NCBI RefSeq assembly: GCF_004360155.1 | Contig: NZ_SAIS01000010.1 | Coordinates: 1-64,000 of the forward strand | Direction: 5' to 3' | Source of the DNA: Paraglaciecola marina | Lineage (GTDB): Bacteria > Pseudomonadota > Gammaproteobacteria > Enterobacterales > Alteromonadaceae | DNA: 64,000 nt | Notes under the pieces: generated by a model | Databases searched by the model: none | Told to the model about the DNA's origin: nothing | What the model saw: the letters and a program-made list of their open reading frames with translations, nothing else | Program-made: the position numbers and the translations under genes | Shown: piece by piece, positions 1-10,062 of the stretch | Layout: each line of letters starts with the position of its first letter | Position numbering within the stretch: the first letter of the stretch is position 1

Positions 1-63
1 TGCTGGCTTAAAAACCGTCAACTTATTCTAGGACGGGACAAATTTTGGGTGCTTAACTTGCCA

Positions 64-447
64 CTATAAGTTTGTTATACATTTTACATTTTCTAAAAAA
101 CGGTTTTGCCCAGTCTGATTGTGTCTAATCATACATTGGCCATTGTTGAGAAATAAAGTGAAGGAATCTATTGCAGCTATTTCACGGCCATTTAGTACCT
201 TATTTGAGTTTGGGGCTGATTGTCGGCGTTCTACAGTCAGGCTACTCTTTTTACTGAATACAGTATCAGCTAGTTTTATAGGGCGGCCTTTTAACATTTC
301 TCCAATTAACACTTCTATAGCTTGACGGGACTCTATACTTGGTTGCTCTAACAAAGCTTCTGATAATAGGCCAGTGTCTTTTGTCAAACAGCCGCATAAC
401 ATCCAAGCTATGACACTGGTTCCTATTATCAAAGTATTAAGTTTCAT
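64..447 (-). CDS. Small putative lipoprotein, function unknown
   Basis: A 127-residue protein with an N-terminal hydrophobic segment ending in a lipobox-like LCGC (Cys at about residue 20), so it is probably an exported lipoprotein. The rest is polar, and I recognise no domain. The gene begins only 4 bases after the stop of the S41 protease gene (same strand), so it is probably the last gene of the PqiA-like/S41/lipoprotein operon and may work with that protease in the envelope. The lipoprotein call rests on the signal alone and the function is unknown. Confidence 0.6.
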   Translation of the reverse strand: MKLNTLIIGTSVIAWMLCGCLTKDTGLLSEALLEQPSIESRQAIEVLIGEMLKGRPIKLADTVFSKKSSLTVERRQSAPNSNKVLNGREIAAIDSFTLFLNNGQCMIRHNQTGQNRFLENVKCITNL

Positions 448-451
448 ATTA

Positions 452-2065
452 TCAATTTCCAGTATCGGGTTCTTGAATAGGCTCGGTGATCAGTTTGTTT
501 TCAAAGACAATAGACTCTAGGACAGCGTTTGGAGTTTTTATGGAAATACCGCCACCTTCAATGGTTCTTAATCGGCTTGTGACAAGTTGAGTTGATACTG
601 GACATTCGCTCGTTTCTGAGTAATTTAAAGCTGCGGCTAATAGGCTTTCAGACTCATCCCCTAAAAGTTTGCTAAAGTCATCTGATACGCTACAGCCTGG
701 CAGTTCGTCGTCGAAAATTGGAGTTGCAGTAGGTTTGAAGCCATCAGAATATTCTCCAAACTCTTTGGCATTAACCCCTTGAAATTGAATAGTGAAGTAA
801 GTGGTACTGCAGTTGTCTTGTGGATAAAAGCCATACGGTTTGCCGCAGGTTGTGTCACCAATTAATACCACCTCTACATCAACCCCCCTAAGCCCATTAA
901 TAACAGCCTCACTTGCTGAACATGTGTTCCCTGTTGTTAATACAAATATCCGAGTTAAATCTAGTGACGGCAAGGTCTCATTCGTAAACTGATAAGTATC
1001 CCAGTCAATTTCTCGGGTATAAAAAGGGGTGGCTTGAACTGTGTCACCTGTAACAGGGTTGGTGGTACCAGATTTATCATTGAACTGGGTGGTTTCAAAT
1101 ATTTGGTTATTGGTTTGCGACGCCCCAGCTACCATGTAGGCTAGTTGTGAAGCCATTGCCAATAAGCCACCGCCGTTGTAGCGCATGTCAAGTACTAGCT
1201 CATTAACATTGTTGTCTACGAACTCCTGAAAACCATCGATTAGGCCTTGCTGTCCTGAGCTAATAAAAGAATTGAACTGCAGATAACCGATATTTCCCAT
1301 TGGTGAATCAATAACCTTTACATTCTGCACCGGCTGTAATTCAACGTTAGCTGAGGTTATGTCAACGTTATAGGATTCACCATTTAAAGTAGTAAAAACA
1401 AAGTTGTAAGTTTCACCAGAATCTGATGGAAATAAAGCCGCATTTATATCGTCCACTTCCGCTTCTGTGTTTGCGTTTATAAAGTCTATATTATCGATCA
1501 TTTCTAGTTCATCACCTCTAACAACCCCTGCTAATGCCGCAGGTGAATTAGGCTCCGTATATCTTACAATGAGTCTGCGAGGACTACTGGTCGCTACAAA
1601 TTCCCAGCTAATACCGTACCCTGATGATACGCCACTTTGGGTTCTTAAATTGTACTCTTCTGTTGATTGAGAGAAGTGAAAGTTATCTTTAAACGAACCG
1701 GAAGCGGTTAACTGTTCGGTTCTTAATTGGGTGAAAAATGCATCTACTGTGAATAATGAAGGGTCATTGTCATCCACTTCGTCATACCAGAGATAGGTTT
1801 GATTCGTCCAAGACCGTAGCCACATTTTTTCATGCATGCTTGTACCTAATACATCATCAAAGGTATCACCATTACTGTCTGGGCCAGTTCTTGGTGATTC
1901 ACATAGGTCTTTATATTCAGAGTCATCTAGAAATTGACCGGCTACCCAAGTTGGCTCGTTTGTATCTGAAGTTGCAGTTGAGTTACTCCCCCCACAAGAT
2001 ATAAGGACAACACTGGTGGTAATTGCAATTATAAAAAGTCGCAAACTTTCAAGTTTATTAATCAC
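452..2065 (-). CDS. S41 family (C-terminal processing type) peptidase lipoprotein
   Basis: Serine protease of the S41/tricorn-like family, about 537 residues, exported as a lipoprotein (hydrophobic leader ending LISCGG). A PDZ-like region lies in the first half (SGYGISWEF through GVVRGDELEMI). The catalytic core follows, with the substrate-binding LDMRYNGGG segment, the nucleophile Ser of CSASE (about residue 383) and the general-base Lys of TTCGKPYG (about residue 409); the Ser-Lys spacing matches the family. Start choice: the ATG at 2080 has no Shine-Dalgarno, whereas the GTG at 2065 has AGAGG seven bases upstream, so I prefer GTG; the ATG would add five residues. It lies 29 bases after the PqiA-like gene on the same strand. 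The substrate is unknown. Confidence 0.9.
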   Translation of the reverse strand: MINKLESLRLFIIAITTSVVLISCGGSNSTATSDTNEPTWVAGQFLDDSEYKDLCESPRTGPDSNGDTFDDVLGTSMHEKMWLRSWTNQTYLWYDEVDDNDPSLFTVDAFFTQLRTEQLTASGSFKDNFHFSQSTEEYNLRTQSGVSSGYGISWEFVATSSPRRLIVRYTEPNSPAALAGVVRGDELEMIDNIDFINANTEAEVDDINAALFPSDSGETYNFVFTTLNGESYNVDITSANVELQPVQNVKVIDSPMGNIGYLQFNSFISSGQQGLIDGFQEFVDNNVNELVLDMRYNGGGLLAMASQLAYMVAGASQTNNQIFETTQFNDKSGTTNPVTGDTVQATPFYTREIDWDTYQFTNETLPSLDLTRIFVLTTGNTCSASEAVINGLRGVDVEVVLIGDTTCGKPYGFYPQDNCSTTYFTIQFQGVNAKEFGEYSDGFKPTATPIFDDELPGCSVSDDFSKLLGDESESLLAAALNYSETSECPVSTQLVTSRLRTIEGGGISIKTPNAVLESIVFENKLITEPIQEPDTGN

Positions 2066-2094
2066 GTACAAACCTCTCATTGATTATTTTTTGT

Positions 2095-2700
2095 CTAGTT
2101 AGTTATGTTCGCCATATCTATTTTTTGTAACTTTTGGGTAGCCTGCTTACTAGCAGATAAACTTAACTGGGTTGCTAATAATGACAATAAGCAGTATCCA
2201 GTAAAATAGTAAAATCCGTCTCCAATTGCTGATAGTGTTTGGCTACTGATGTCTAGTGCGATGCTAAAACCAAATACTGTGAATTGTTCATTTGTTGAGG
2301 TGTCTGCATGGTTAGTTGACATAACAGCTAGAAAAATCGCCACCACAAAAACATCTGCCATTGACCATTTACCAATAGCAGCAACCAATCCTAATAATTT
2401 TTTTTCTAGCCCAGCATGTTTTACAAAGTAAGCGATGCTAACAAGTAATGTTTTTAGAAGCGGAATGCAGACTGAGAACGCAAAGATCAATGAGGCTACC
2501 AAGACTCTGTCGTCTTCCCAAAGTTCTTGTATGCTGGTTGCAATTGACAATTCTTTATCAATTAATGATGAAGTCAGATCTGAGGCTCCAAGGTTAACCA
2601 TCATTTCCATATTGAATGAAAACATAGTTAACAATACCCCAGGAAAAAACAGCCCAAGTGCAGCAAGGTTCAAGGCAAACCCAAGGTGCTTTCTAATCAA
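2095..2700 (-). CDS. Single-domain PqiA-like inner membrane protein
   Basis: 201 residues with four predicted membrane segments and the PqiA-domain signature GKWSMADVFVVA near residue 110. Known PqiA proteins carry two such domains (about 417 residues), each preceded by a zinc-ribbon Cys motif, and work with the MCE protein PqiB. Here there is one domain, no CxxC motif and no MCE gene nearby, so this is a reduced relative. The start is TTG, supported by AAGAG eight bases upstream and by the lack of an in-frame ATG before the first membrane segment. It is first in a likely three-gene operon with the S41 protease and a lipoprotein, suggesting an envelope role. Confidence 0.75.
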   Translation of the reverse strand: MIRKHLGFALNLAALGLFFPGVLLTMFSFNMEMMVNLGASDLTSSLIDKELSIATSIQELWEDDRVLVASLIFAFSVCIPLLKTLLVSIAYFVKHAGLEKKLLGLVAAIGKWSMADVFVVAIFLAVMSTNHADTSTNEQFTVFGFSIALDISSQTLSAIGDGFYYFTGYCLLSLLATQLSLSASKQATQKLQKIDMANITN

Positions 2701-2842
2701 ATCTAATACTCTTTAATGCTTTTAGATAGGTATCCTACACTGAAATAAAAATAATTTGCATCAGTATTGTACCTTTAACAGTTAGCTATATTGTTCCAGG
2801 TGGTGTGAGGTGTAAATAGGGTGAATAAGTTGTAAGAAAAAG

Positions 2843-2877
2843 AAATGGCGAACCTGTAGTTACAGAGCTCGCCATTT
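2843..2877 (-). terminator. Rho-independent terminator after the M3 peptidase gene
   Basis: Inverted repeat with outer arms AAATGGCGA / TCGCCATTT (2843-2851 and 2869-2877) and an inner CTGTA/TACAG helix. Read on the minus strand it is followed by TTTCTTTTTCTT. It sits 33 bases past the stop of the minus-strand peptidase gene. Confidence 0.7.
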
Positions 2878-2909
2878 TTAAGTTGTTTAGAATCTTAATT
2901 CTGATTCGA

Positions 2910-5054
2910 TTATTTGGTTACCGGAAAACCGCGGTCACGCATCAAGGCTTCAACTTTTGCATCTCTGCCTCTAAACAAACGATAAGCTTCTTCTGGTGCC
3001 ATAGCGTTGCGGATAGAGAATAAGTATTTTACTAACTTGTCGCTGACTTCTTTATCGTAAAATCCGCCTGGAGCTTCTGCAAAGGCTTCTGCTGCATCAG
3101 AAGTTAATACTTCTGCCCACATATAACCGTAGTAACCAGATGAATAACCCTCGCTAGAAAAAACATGGCCGAATTGTGTACTACGGTGACGCATTACCAC
3201 CTCTTCAGGCATACCTAATTTAGTTAGTTGCTCTTTTTCAAAAGCCTGAGGTTCAATGGATGCAGGATCTGTGGTGTGATATAGCAAGTCCATTATGGCT
3301 GATGCCATATACTCAGTGGTTTTAAAGCCTTCGTTAAAGGTGGCTGCTTTTTTGATCTTTGCAACCAGCTCGGTAGGGATTGGTTTACCTGTTTTATAGT
3401 GTACTAAGTAGTTATTGATAACTTCATCTGTGGTTAACCAACGCTCTAACAACTGAGATTGAAATTCGGTGTAGTCGCGGACGCCAGAGTGCGAAGTTGG
3501 GTAGGCTACCGTTGCAGATAAAAAGTGTAAAGCATGACCAAACTCATGGAAGTAGGTTTCTGCATCATCCCAAGATATAAGTGTTGGTTCACCCTCTGAG
3601 CCTTTTACAAAGTTAGAGTTATTTGATGACAATACCGTTTTATTACCATCAAAAGTAGTATGGCTTCTGTAAGTGGTGGCCCAAGCTCCAGAACGTTTCC
3701 CTGGTCTACCAAATGGGTCTAAATACCATAAACCAATATGCTCACCAGTTGTTTTGTCTTTTACTTCCCACACTTTAACGTCTGGATGGAATACAGGCAC
3801 CGAGCCTTCAGGCACAGCCGTAAATTCAAAGTTAAATAGTCTTCCGGCAACATAAAACATAGCTTCACGGAGTTTATCTAATTGTAAGTATTGTTTAACT
3901 TCATCTGAATCTAAGGCGTATTTGGCTTTACGTACTTTTTCAGCGTAATAGCGATAATCCCAAGGTGCGATTTTGATATTTGCACCTTCTGCATCTGCAA
4001 TCGCTTGCATGTCTGCTACTTCTTCATCAACTCGGGCGATAGCTGCAGGCCAAACTTTTTGCATTAATGCCATGGCATTCTCAGGGTTTTTAGCCATGCG
4101 ATCTTCTAAGCGCCACTGGGAATAATTATCGTAACCAAGTAGAGCCACACGCTCGTCTCTAAGGGTGAGAATTTTTTTGATGAGTTCATTGTTATCAAAC
4201 TCATCGCCATTGTTGCCGCGACTGTAATAGGTGCGCCAAACTTTCTCTCTTAACTCTCTTTCGTCTGAATAGGTTAAAAATGGATCCATAGATGAACGAG
4301 AATTGGTAATAGCATATTGACCTTCTTTACCACGGTTTGTGGCGGCACTTGCAGCTGCAGAAACTAATGATTCTGATAAACCTGATAGCTGATCTTTTGT
4401 TAAATATAAAACATATTTCTCTTCGTCAGCTAATACGTTGTTGGCAAATTGGGTTTGTAACCCCGCCAACTCTTGGTTAATGGCTGCATAACGTAACTTT
4501 GCTTCACCTTTTAATGTCGCTCCATTTCTGGCAAAACTACTATAAGTAAGTAAAGTAACTCTTTGTTCTTCTGAGGTGAGAGCTTTTAATTCGTCGCTTT
4601 CAAATACAGTTTTTACTCGGGCAAACAATGCCTCATTACCAGTAATCTTAGATCTGAATGCTGACAATACAGGAACCATCTCTTTTTGGATCTTACGAAA
4701 CTCCGGGCTGTTTAAATTTGAGCTCCAAATCCCCCAATACCTAAATACTCGGCTTAACTCTGAACCTGCCTTTTCTAAAGGAATTATGGTGTTTGTAAAG
4801 GTTGCGGGTGCTGGATTATTAACAATGGCGTCTATCTCAGTAAGGTTCAGCGCCATGCCTTCTTCAAGTGCAGGCTTAAGATAAGATAAATCCATTTTGT
4901 CAAAAGCCGGTACACCGCCATAAGGGCCTGAGAATTCTGCAAGTAACGGATTGTCGTCTTTGGGGGGCGCTACTTCTACTGTGGTCTTTTTACTACAGGC
5001 ACTGAGAGCAATTAATACTGCAGCACATGCTAATTTAGTTAGAGGTTTATTCAT
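2910..5054 (-). CDS. M3 family zinc metallopeptidase (dipeptidyl carboxypeptidase Dcp-like), lipoprotein
   Basis: 714 residues, the usual length for Dcp/oligopeptidase A-type M3 peptidases, which cleave short peptides. The zinc site is complete: HEFGH at 503-507 and the downstream Glu of DYTEFQSQ (about 530). The N-terminus has a lipoprotein signal ending LSACSKK, so this copy is exported and membrane-anchored, unlike cytosolic OpdA. It is likely to degrade short peptides in the periplasm. It stands alone, with 209 bases downstream carrying a terminator hairpin and 246 bases upstream to the divergent next gene. Dcp versus OpdA subfamily is a judgement from the lipoprotein form; the family call is secure. 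Confidence 0.93.
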   Translation of the reverse strand: MNKPLTKLACAAVLIALSACSKKTTVEVAPPKDDNPLLAEFSGPYGGVPAFDKMDLSYLKPALEEGMALNLTEIDAIVNNPAPATFTNTIIPLEKAGSELSRVFRYWGIWSSNLNSPEFRKIQKEMVPVLSAFRSKITGNEALFARVKTVFESDELKALTSEEQRVTLLTYSSFARNGATLKGEAKLRYAAINQELAGLQTQFANNVLADEEKYVLYLTKDQLSGLSESLVSAAASAATNRGKEGQYAITNSRSSMDPFLTYSDERELREKVWRTYYSRGNNGDEFDNNELIKKILTLRDERVALLGYDNYSQWRLEDRMAKNPENAMALMQKVWPAAIARVDEEVADMQAIADAEGANIKIAPWDYRYYAEKVRKAKYALDSDEVKQYLQLDKLREAMFYVAGRLFNFEFTAVPEGSVPVFHPDVKVWEVKDKTTGEHIGLWYLDPFGRPGKRSGAWATTYRSHTTFDGNKTVLSSNNSNFVKGSEGEPTLISWDDAETYFHEFGHALHFLSATVAYPTSHSGVRDYTEFQSQLLERWLTTDEVINNYLVHYKTGKPIPTELVAKIKKAATFNEGFKTTEYMASAIMDLLYHTTDPASIEPQAFEKEQLTKLGMPEEVVMRHRSTQFGHVFSSEGYSSGYYGYMWAEVLTSDAAEAFAEAPGGFYDKEVSDKLVKYLFSIRNAMAPEEAYRLFRGRDAKVEALMRDRGFPVTK

Positions 5055-5300
5055 TATTTTCTGCCGTTTTTAAAATTATAATTGCACCACCGTTATTGTA
5101 TGAATAATAGAAAAGGTGACGCTTTTTTACGATTTCAGTTTAAGTAAACTCACGCCAAACTACTAGTTAATCGATCTCAGTAAAATGTAGCTGAGCGATT
5201 TAAGGTGTGATTATCTGTACTTAAGGTACGCAAAACATACTGTAATTTATTTTAGCTAACTTAAAGTGGATGAAAGTTGAACAATAATTTGGGTGCTACC

Positions 5301-5870
5301 ATGAAAACAGTATTGTTTTGTATCTTTGTGCTAATACCTAAATTGTGTTTTGCAAATATTGAAATGCTTGAACCTACAATTGAGTGGCTATCGGGTTTTG
5401 ATTCAGAAAACATAGAACTTGGAGTCGATAAGTCAGCAATAAAATTTGCGGGGTGTAATCAAGTTACCTATTCTGCATCGTTCAACCAAGCACTCACTAA
5501 AAGTGCATCTCTGGAAATGAGCTTAGGCTATGCCAAAGGTCGACATTCTTGGGGGGTATTCAATCAGAGAGTATCTTTTAAAGAGCTTTCAATCATTCCA
5601 AGGTATCAATTTAACCATGATGTTAGTATAGGGGCAGGGGTGACCCTACAAACTTCTACTGAATTTAAGAGCGCTCAGGGTGTACAGCTAGATTTGCCTA
5701 AAAACTCAGAATGGTTACTTAATGCAAGAATGAATGGGATGCATAGCAGCCATTATTGGGAAGTGGCCATTGCCAGTCAAACATGGAATGGAAATCAAAC
5801 CCTTAGTTCAATATTCGACAAAAAAGTCACCAACAACAAGCTAGAATTGCAATATAAAGGATATTTTTAA
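5301..5870 (+). CDS. Exported outer-membrane-like protein, function unknown
   Basis: 189 residues from the ATG at 5301, where a clean signal peptide begins (MKTVLFCIFV, cleavage after CFA). A TTG at 5277 would add eight residues but would put polar residues before the signal. The mature part has alternating polar/hydrophobic stretches and ends in an aromatic residue (YKGYF), as outer-membrane beta-barrel proteins do. I recognise no family. It converges with the histidine phosphatase gene, with 16 bases between the stops. Confidence 0.6.
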   Translation: MKTVLFCIFVLIPKLCFANIEMLEPTIEWLSGFDSENIELGVDKSAIKFAGCNQVTYSASFNQALTKSASLEMSLGYAKGRHSWGVFNQRVSFKELSIIPRYQFNHDVSIGAGVTLQTSTEFKSAQGVQLDLPKNSEWLLNARMNGMHSSHYWEVAIASQTWNGNQTLSSIFDKKVTNNKLELQYKGYF

Positions 5871-5886
5871 GCTTGGCGTGAAACTG

Positions 5887-6489
5887 TTATACCGCGCCGC
5901 TAGCCGTGGTTTGAGTAGATAAATGACTAATATCACACAGACTCAACACTGTTAAAACTTTTCCCATCTCTATCTTAGTCACACAGGTATTATGATAGTC
6001 AGATAAATATTTAAAAGCTGGATCCTTCTCTAAGTGAGTATTTACTATTTCTCGTAGCACCAAACCATGTGTCATGACTAATATGTCTCCTGAGTGTTCT
6101 GCAGAGAACTTGACTATACACTCCCAAGCTTTTGCTACGCGTTCAACAAATTGTTGTTTGGTTTCACCGTTTGGTGGAGCGTAATCTTCAGCGAAAAAAT
6201 CATCTTCAACGTCGTCATAGGCTTTACCTCGAATGTCACCAAAACTTCGCTCTTGCAGCAGTGGTTCGTAGGTGACTTTGTGAGACTGCAGCTTGAGTAA
6301 AGGCTCAATAGTTTGTTTAGTACGTAAGTAGTCACTACATAAAATAGCTTCTATTGGCGTGTCTTTATAAGCTATGGCAAACTCTTGTGCCTGTTGCTGC
6401 CCCAAAGTGGAAAGTGGCGTGTCTGGGGTTTGTAAAATTCTATTACGGTTACCGTCAGTTTCACCATGTCGCACAAGATAGATAGCCAT
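5887..6489 (-). CDS. Histidine phosphatase family protein (phosphoglycerate mutase-like)
   Basis: 200-residue cytoplasmic protein of the branch-1 histidine phosphatase superfamily. The phospho-acceptor motif VRHGETDGN has its catalytic His at residue 8, and the second catalytic His lies in MTHGLVLRE in the C-terminal half. These enzymes dephosphorylate small phosphorylated metabolites or proteins; the substrate cannot be read from sequence. The gene starts 3 bases after purU on the same strand, so the two are probably co-transcribed. Confidence 0.85.
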   Translation of the reverse strand: MAIYLVRHGETDGNRNRILQTPDTPLSTLGQQQAQEFAIAYKDTPIEAILCSDYLRTKQTIEPLLKLQSHKVTYEPLLQERSFGDIRGKAYDDVEDDFFAEDYAPPNGETKQQFVERVAKAWECIVKFSAEHSGDILVMTHGLVLREIVNTHLEKDPAFKYLSDYHNTCVTKIEMGKVLTVLSLCDISHLSTQTTASGAV

Positions 6490-6492
6490 AAT

Positions 6493-7347
6493 TTAAGCGA
6501 ACACCACGGTTTTGTTATCGTGAATAATTACTCTGTCTTCCAAGTGGTAACGTACACCATTAGCTAGGGCTGTTTTTTCACAGTTCTTACCTTTACGCAC
6601 CATATCTGCAGCCGTATCGCTATGGCTAATACGCATCACTTCTTGCTCAATGATCGGGCCTTCATCTAGATCACTGGTGACATAATGACAGGTAGCCCCT
6701 ATCAGTTTAACGCCTCGGTTATAGGCTTGCTGATAAGGTTTTGCACCAGCAAATGATGGTAAAAAGCTGTGATGAATATTAATAGCTTTACCTGCTAATT
6801 TTTTACATAAGTGATCTGGAATGATTTGCATAAAGCGCGCAAGCACTGTTAAGTCGGCTTTATATGCTTCAATTAAATTTTCTACTTCGGCAAAGGCCGC
6901 TTCTTTAGATTGATTTTTGAAGTCTACCCAATGAAAAGGGATATTGTGCCAGTCAGCAAACTGTTTCATTTGCGGATGGTTAGCAATAATGCAAGGTATA
7001 TCACATTGTAGCTCACCACTATGCCAGCGATGCAAAATATCCATCAAGCAGTGTGATTCATGGCTGGCTAACAACACCACTTTTTGTTTTTGATGTGAAT
7101 CGGCTATTTTCCAATTCATATTGAATTTTTCAGCGATAGGGGCAAATGCTTGTTTGACACTATCGATACTCATATTAATAGAGTCCGCTTTGATCTCGTG
7201 ACGCATGAAGAACCGACTGGTTTGTTGGTCGGTGTGATGATTCGCTTCAACTATGGTAGCGTTTTGCTGGGCTAAAAATTGACTTACTGCTGCCACTAAC
7301 CCCACCTGATCCGGGCAATCAATGACTAATCTAAATGTTTGTTGCAT
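6493..7347 (-). CDS. purU: Formyltetrahydrofolate deformylase PurU
   Basis: 284 residues. PurU hydrolyses 10-formyl-tetrahydrofolate to formate and tetrahydrofolate, balancing one-carbon pools and supplying formate for purine synthesis. The N-terminal ACT domain (residues about 5-80, starting RLVIDCPDQVGLVAAV) is followed by a formyltransferase-like catalytic domain with the signature NIHHSFLPSFAGAKPYQQA and the catalytic Asp in SDLDEGPII. Length and domain order match the family. It is upstream gene of a pair with the histidine phosphatase and divergent from hrpB. Confidence 0.96.
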   Translation of the reverse strand: MQQTFRLVIDCPDQVGLVAAVSQFLAQQNATIVEANHHTDQQTSRFFMRHEIKADSINMSIDSVKQAFAPIAEKFNMNWKIADSHQKQKVVLLASHESHCLMDILHRWHSGELQCDIPCIIANHPQMKQFADWHNIPFHWVDFKNQSKEAAFAEVENLIEAYKADLTVLARFMQIIPDHLCKKLAGKAINIHHSFLPSFAGAKPYQQAYNRGVKLIGATCHYVTSDLDEGPIIEQEVMRISHSDTAADMVRKGKNCEKTALANGVRYHLEDRVIIHDNKTVVFA

Positions 7348-7521
7348 AACTCTTAAAAACCTCGACTTTCTTAACCTGCTATTGTCGCCTGCTATTACTC
7401 AGGGGGTAAAGAACAAAAACAGCTATATGAGAATAAATTCAGACTCAGGCCTTAGTTATGTTTGATATCATCCGTCCTAACCTGAGTTTTAGCCTTTCAT
7501 TATTAATCAAAGAGATGTCAC

Positions 7522-9987
7522 TTGTTGCCTGTTGAACATATTTTACCTGCCTTACATCAGCAATTGATAACAGGTGATGCCATAGTAGTGGCCCCGCCCG
7601 GTGCGGGAAAGTCCACTTGCTTACCTTTGTCGTTGCTTAAACTTGAGCAATGTAAAGATAAAAAAATTATCTTGCTACAACCTAGGCGTATTGCCGTTAG
7701 AACTATTGCAGCTTATCTGTCTAGCCAATTGGGTGAGGCTGTGGGGCAAACTGTGGGGTATCGGATTCGCGGTGATGTGAAGGTGTCTTCGAATACTCGC
7801 CTTGAAATTGTCACCGAAGGTATTTTAACCCGCTTGTTGCAAAGCCAGCCGGAGTTGCCAGATATTGGTTTGATTATATTTGATGAGTTTCATGAACGCA
7901 GTGTTCACGCTGATTTCTCGTTAGCTTTGTGTATCGAGGTGCAGCAAGCATTAAGAGATGACTTACGGTTGTTAGTGATGTCGGCTACCCTTGATGTGGC
8001 GGCCTTAAATAAATTGCTACCTGAGGCTAAATTGCTGGAGTCTCAAGGTAAAAGTTACCCTGTAGACGTGGTCTATCGAGCAGACAATACTAAGCAACCT
8101 TTGTTTGAGAAAATTAGCCGCTTAGTAATAGAGGTTACTCCAAAACACGATTTTGATTGCTTAGTCTTTTTGCCTGGGGTGGCAGATATTAATCAAGCGG
8201 CAGCAAAATTACGGAGTCACTTTGGTGCTGAAATAGAGGTATTAACTTTATACTCTGAGTTGCCTAAACAAGAACAGCAAAAGGCCCTGCAGCCCCATCC
8301 TGATGACAAGCGTAAAATTATACTCGCCACTAATATTGCTGAAACCAGTTTGACCATCGAGGGCATTCAGGTTGTGGTTGATAGCGGTGTTGAGAAAAAG
8401 GCAGTATTTCAGCTTAGCCGTGGCATTACCCACTTACAAAATCAAAACATATCACAGGCCTCGGCAACACAAAGGGCTGGTCGGGCAGGCCGCTTAACTG
8501 CGGGCACATGTTATCGATTGTGGAGTAGAGAGTTACACGACAGGTTACCGAAACAATCTACACCAGATATTTTGGTTACTGATATGAGCCAGTTTATTTT
8601 AGAAAGTGCCATTTGGGGCAGTACGATTCAAGAATTAGGATTAATCGACCAACCAAGTGAGGCTCAAATAAAGCAGGGCACCGACTTATTGCTGCATTTA
8701 GGTGCCCTTGATGCAGGCCTACGGGTGACAGGCCTAGGCAAAGATATACACAAATTAGGCTGTCATGCTGGTGTGGCTAACATGCTACTCAAAAGTGCTG
8801 ATATTAGTGCATCTCATCAAAGCTTAGCTTGTGCTATTGCTGCTCTTTTAGAGAGTAAAGACCCGCTAAGAGGAGAGACCAGTGCTCAAGTTAGTCAGCG
8901 TATTGAATTTATTCACAGGAATCGCTCCCATGCCATATGGCAAACCATTAAGTATTGGCATAAACGAGTAGCTTGCCGAATTGATAATACTTGGCCGTTT
9001 TATGATATTGGCTTATTGCTTAGCTTCGCCTTTCCTCAGTGGATTGGCTTTCGTACCAGTGATAAACGCTACTTACTGGCCAATGGCGCAGGTGTACAGC
9101 TAAGGGAAGGTGACATTTTAACTAGCCATAAATGGATAGTATTAGGCAGCATGTTTAGTACCGATAAAACTACAGGGGATGCAAAAATCTCTCTAGCTGA
9201 AGGCATTTCTTTTGAGCAAATCAAACAACACCATGGCGATCTAATACAGTGGACTGAAAAAGTTACTTGGAATGAGAGCCGAAGCTCTATTGTGGCTGAA
9301 AGAATTCAGACTTTAGGTGCCATCACTATTACTAAGCAAAACTTGCCAAAGCCTTCACCTCCAGAGGTCTTAGCCATTTGGAAAGAGGTTATTCAATTAA
9401 AAGGGGTGATGAGCCTGCCCTTTGATGACTATGCCCTGCAATTAATACAAAGAGTAAAGCTAGCTAAGAAGGTTATGCCAAAAGTCGATTGGCCAGACTT
9501 TACTGAAGAGGGGCTAACTGCATCTCTTCAATCTTGGCTGTTACCTTACATTTCAGAGGTCTATACCTGGCAGCAACTTGGTAAACAAAAGTTTAATGAA
9601 ATGTTATCATCTATGATGGGTTGGACAACTTTAAATACCCTTAAACAGCTCATGCCTGAAAGATACAAAGTGCCAAGCGGAAGTCATATTCAACTCAATT
9701 ATTTGACTGATGGTCAAGTGAAAATCTCAGTGCGTATGCAAGAAGTGTATGGTTTGGCAGACACACCTAAAATTGGAAATGGAAGAATCCCGTTAAATCT
9801 AGAGCTGTTATCGCCCGCAGGCCGCCCATTACAAACAACACAAGACTTGGCAGGTTTTTGGCAAGGGAGCTACAGAGAAGTACAGAAAGAAATGAAGGGT
9901 AGATACCAAAAACATTTTTGGCCAGATGACCCAGCTAATTCCCAAGCGACTACTCGAACAAAAAAGAAAATGAATAATTTAAATTAA
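7522..9987 (+). CDS. hrpB: ATP-dependent RNA helicase HrpB
   Basis: 821 residues, DEAH-box family. Walker A APPGAGKST is at about residues 24-32, DEFH (motif II) at 121-124, MSATL (motif III) follows, and QRAGRAGR (motif VI) is near residue 320. The C-terminal HrpB-specific domain extends to a WPDDP segment near the end, typical of HrpB. E. coli HrpB has no firmly established substrate. The start must be TTG: an in-frame stop lies at 7504-7506, no ATG intervenes, and AAGAG lies seven bases upstream of TTG 7522 (a second TTG follows directly). It is divergent from purU. Confidence 0.95.
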   Translation: MLPVEHILPALHQQLITGDAIVVAPPGAGKSTCLPLSLLKLEQCKDKKIILLQPRRIAVRTIAAYLSSQLGEAVGQTVGYRIRGDVKVSSNTRLEIVTEGILTRLLQSQPELPDIGLIIFDEFHERSVHADFSLALCIEVQQALRDDLRLLVMSATLDVAALNKLLPEAKLLESQGKSYPVDVVYRADNTKQPLFEKISRLVIEVTPKHDFDCLVFLPGVADINQAAAKLRSHFGAEIEVLTLYSELPKQEQQKALQPHPDDKRKIILATNIAETSLTIEGIQVVVDSGVEKKAVFQLSRGITHLQNQNISQASATQRAGRAGRLTAGTCYRLWSRELHDRLPKQSTPDILVTDMSQFILESAIWGSTIQELGLIDQPSEAQIKQGTDLLLHLGALDAGLRVTGLGKDIHKLGCHAGVANMLLKSADISASHQSLACAIAALLESKDPLRGETSAQVSQRIEFIHRNRSHAIWQTIKYWHKRVACRIDNTWPFYDIGLLLSFAFPQWIGFRTSDKRYLLANGAGVQLREGDILTSHKWIVLGSMFSTDKTTGDAKISLAEGISFEQIKQHHGDLIQWTEKVTWNESRSSIVAERIQTLGAITITKQNLPKPSPPEVLAIWKEVIQLKGVMSLPFDDYALQLIQRVKLAKKVMPKVDWPDFTEEGLTASLQSWLLPYISEVYTWQQLGKQKFNEMLSSMMGWTTLNTLKQLMPERYKVPSGSHIQLNYLTDGQVKISVRMQEVYGLADTPKIGNGRIPLNLELLSPAGRPLQTTQDLAGFWQGSYREVQKEMKGRYQKHFWPDDPANSQATTRTKKKMNNLN

Positions 9988-10062
9988 GTGCGTTTGGTCT
10001 AATTCGAAGCTTAAAAGTGCCTCGATACAAGATTTTATGTATGAATTAAGAGGCTCAGTTTA

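Noticed and set aside
4576-4884. 102-codon open frame on the plus strand
   Set aside because: It is antisense to the M3 peptidase gene, with no plausible start region.
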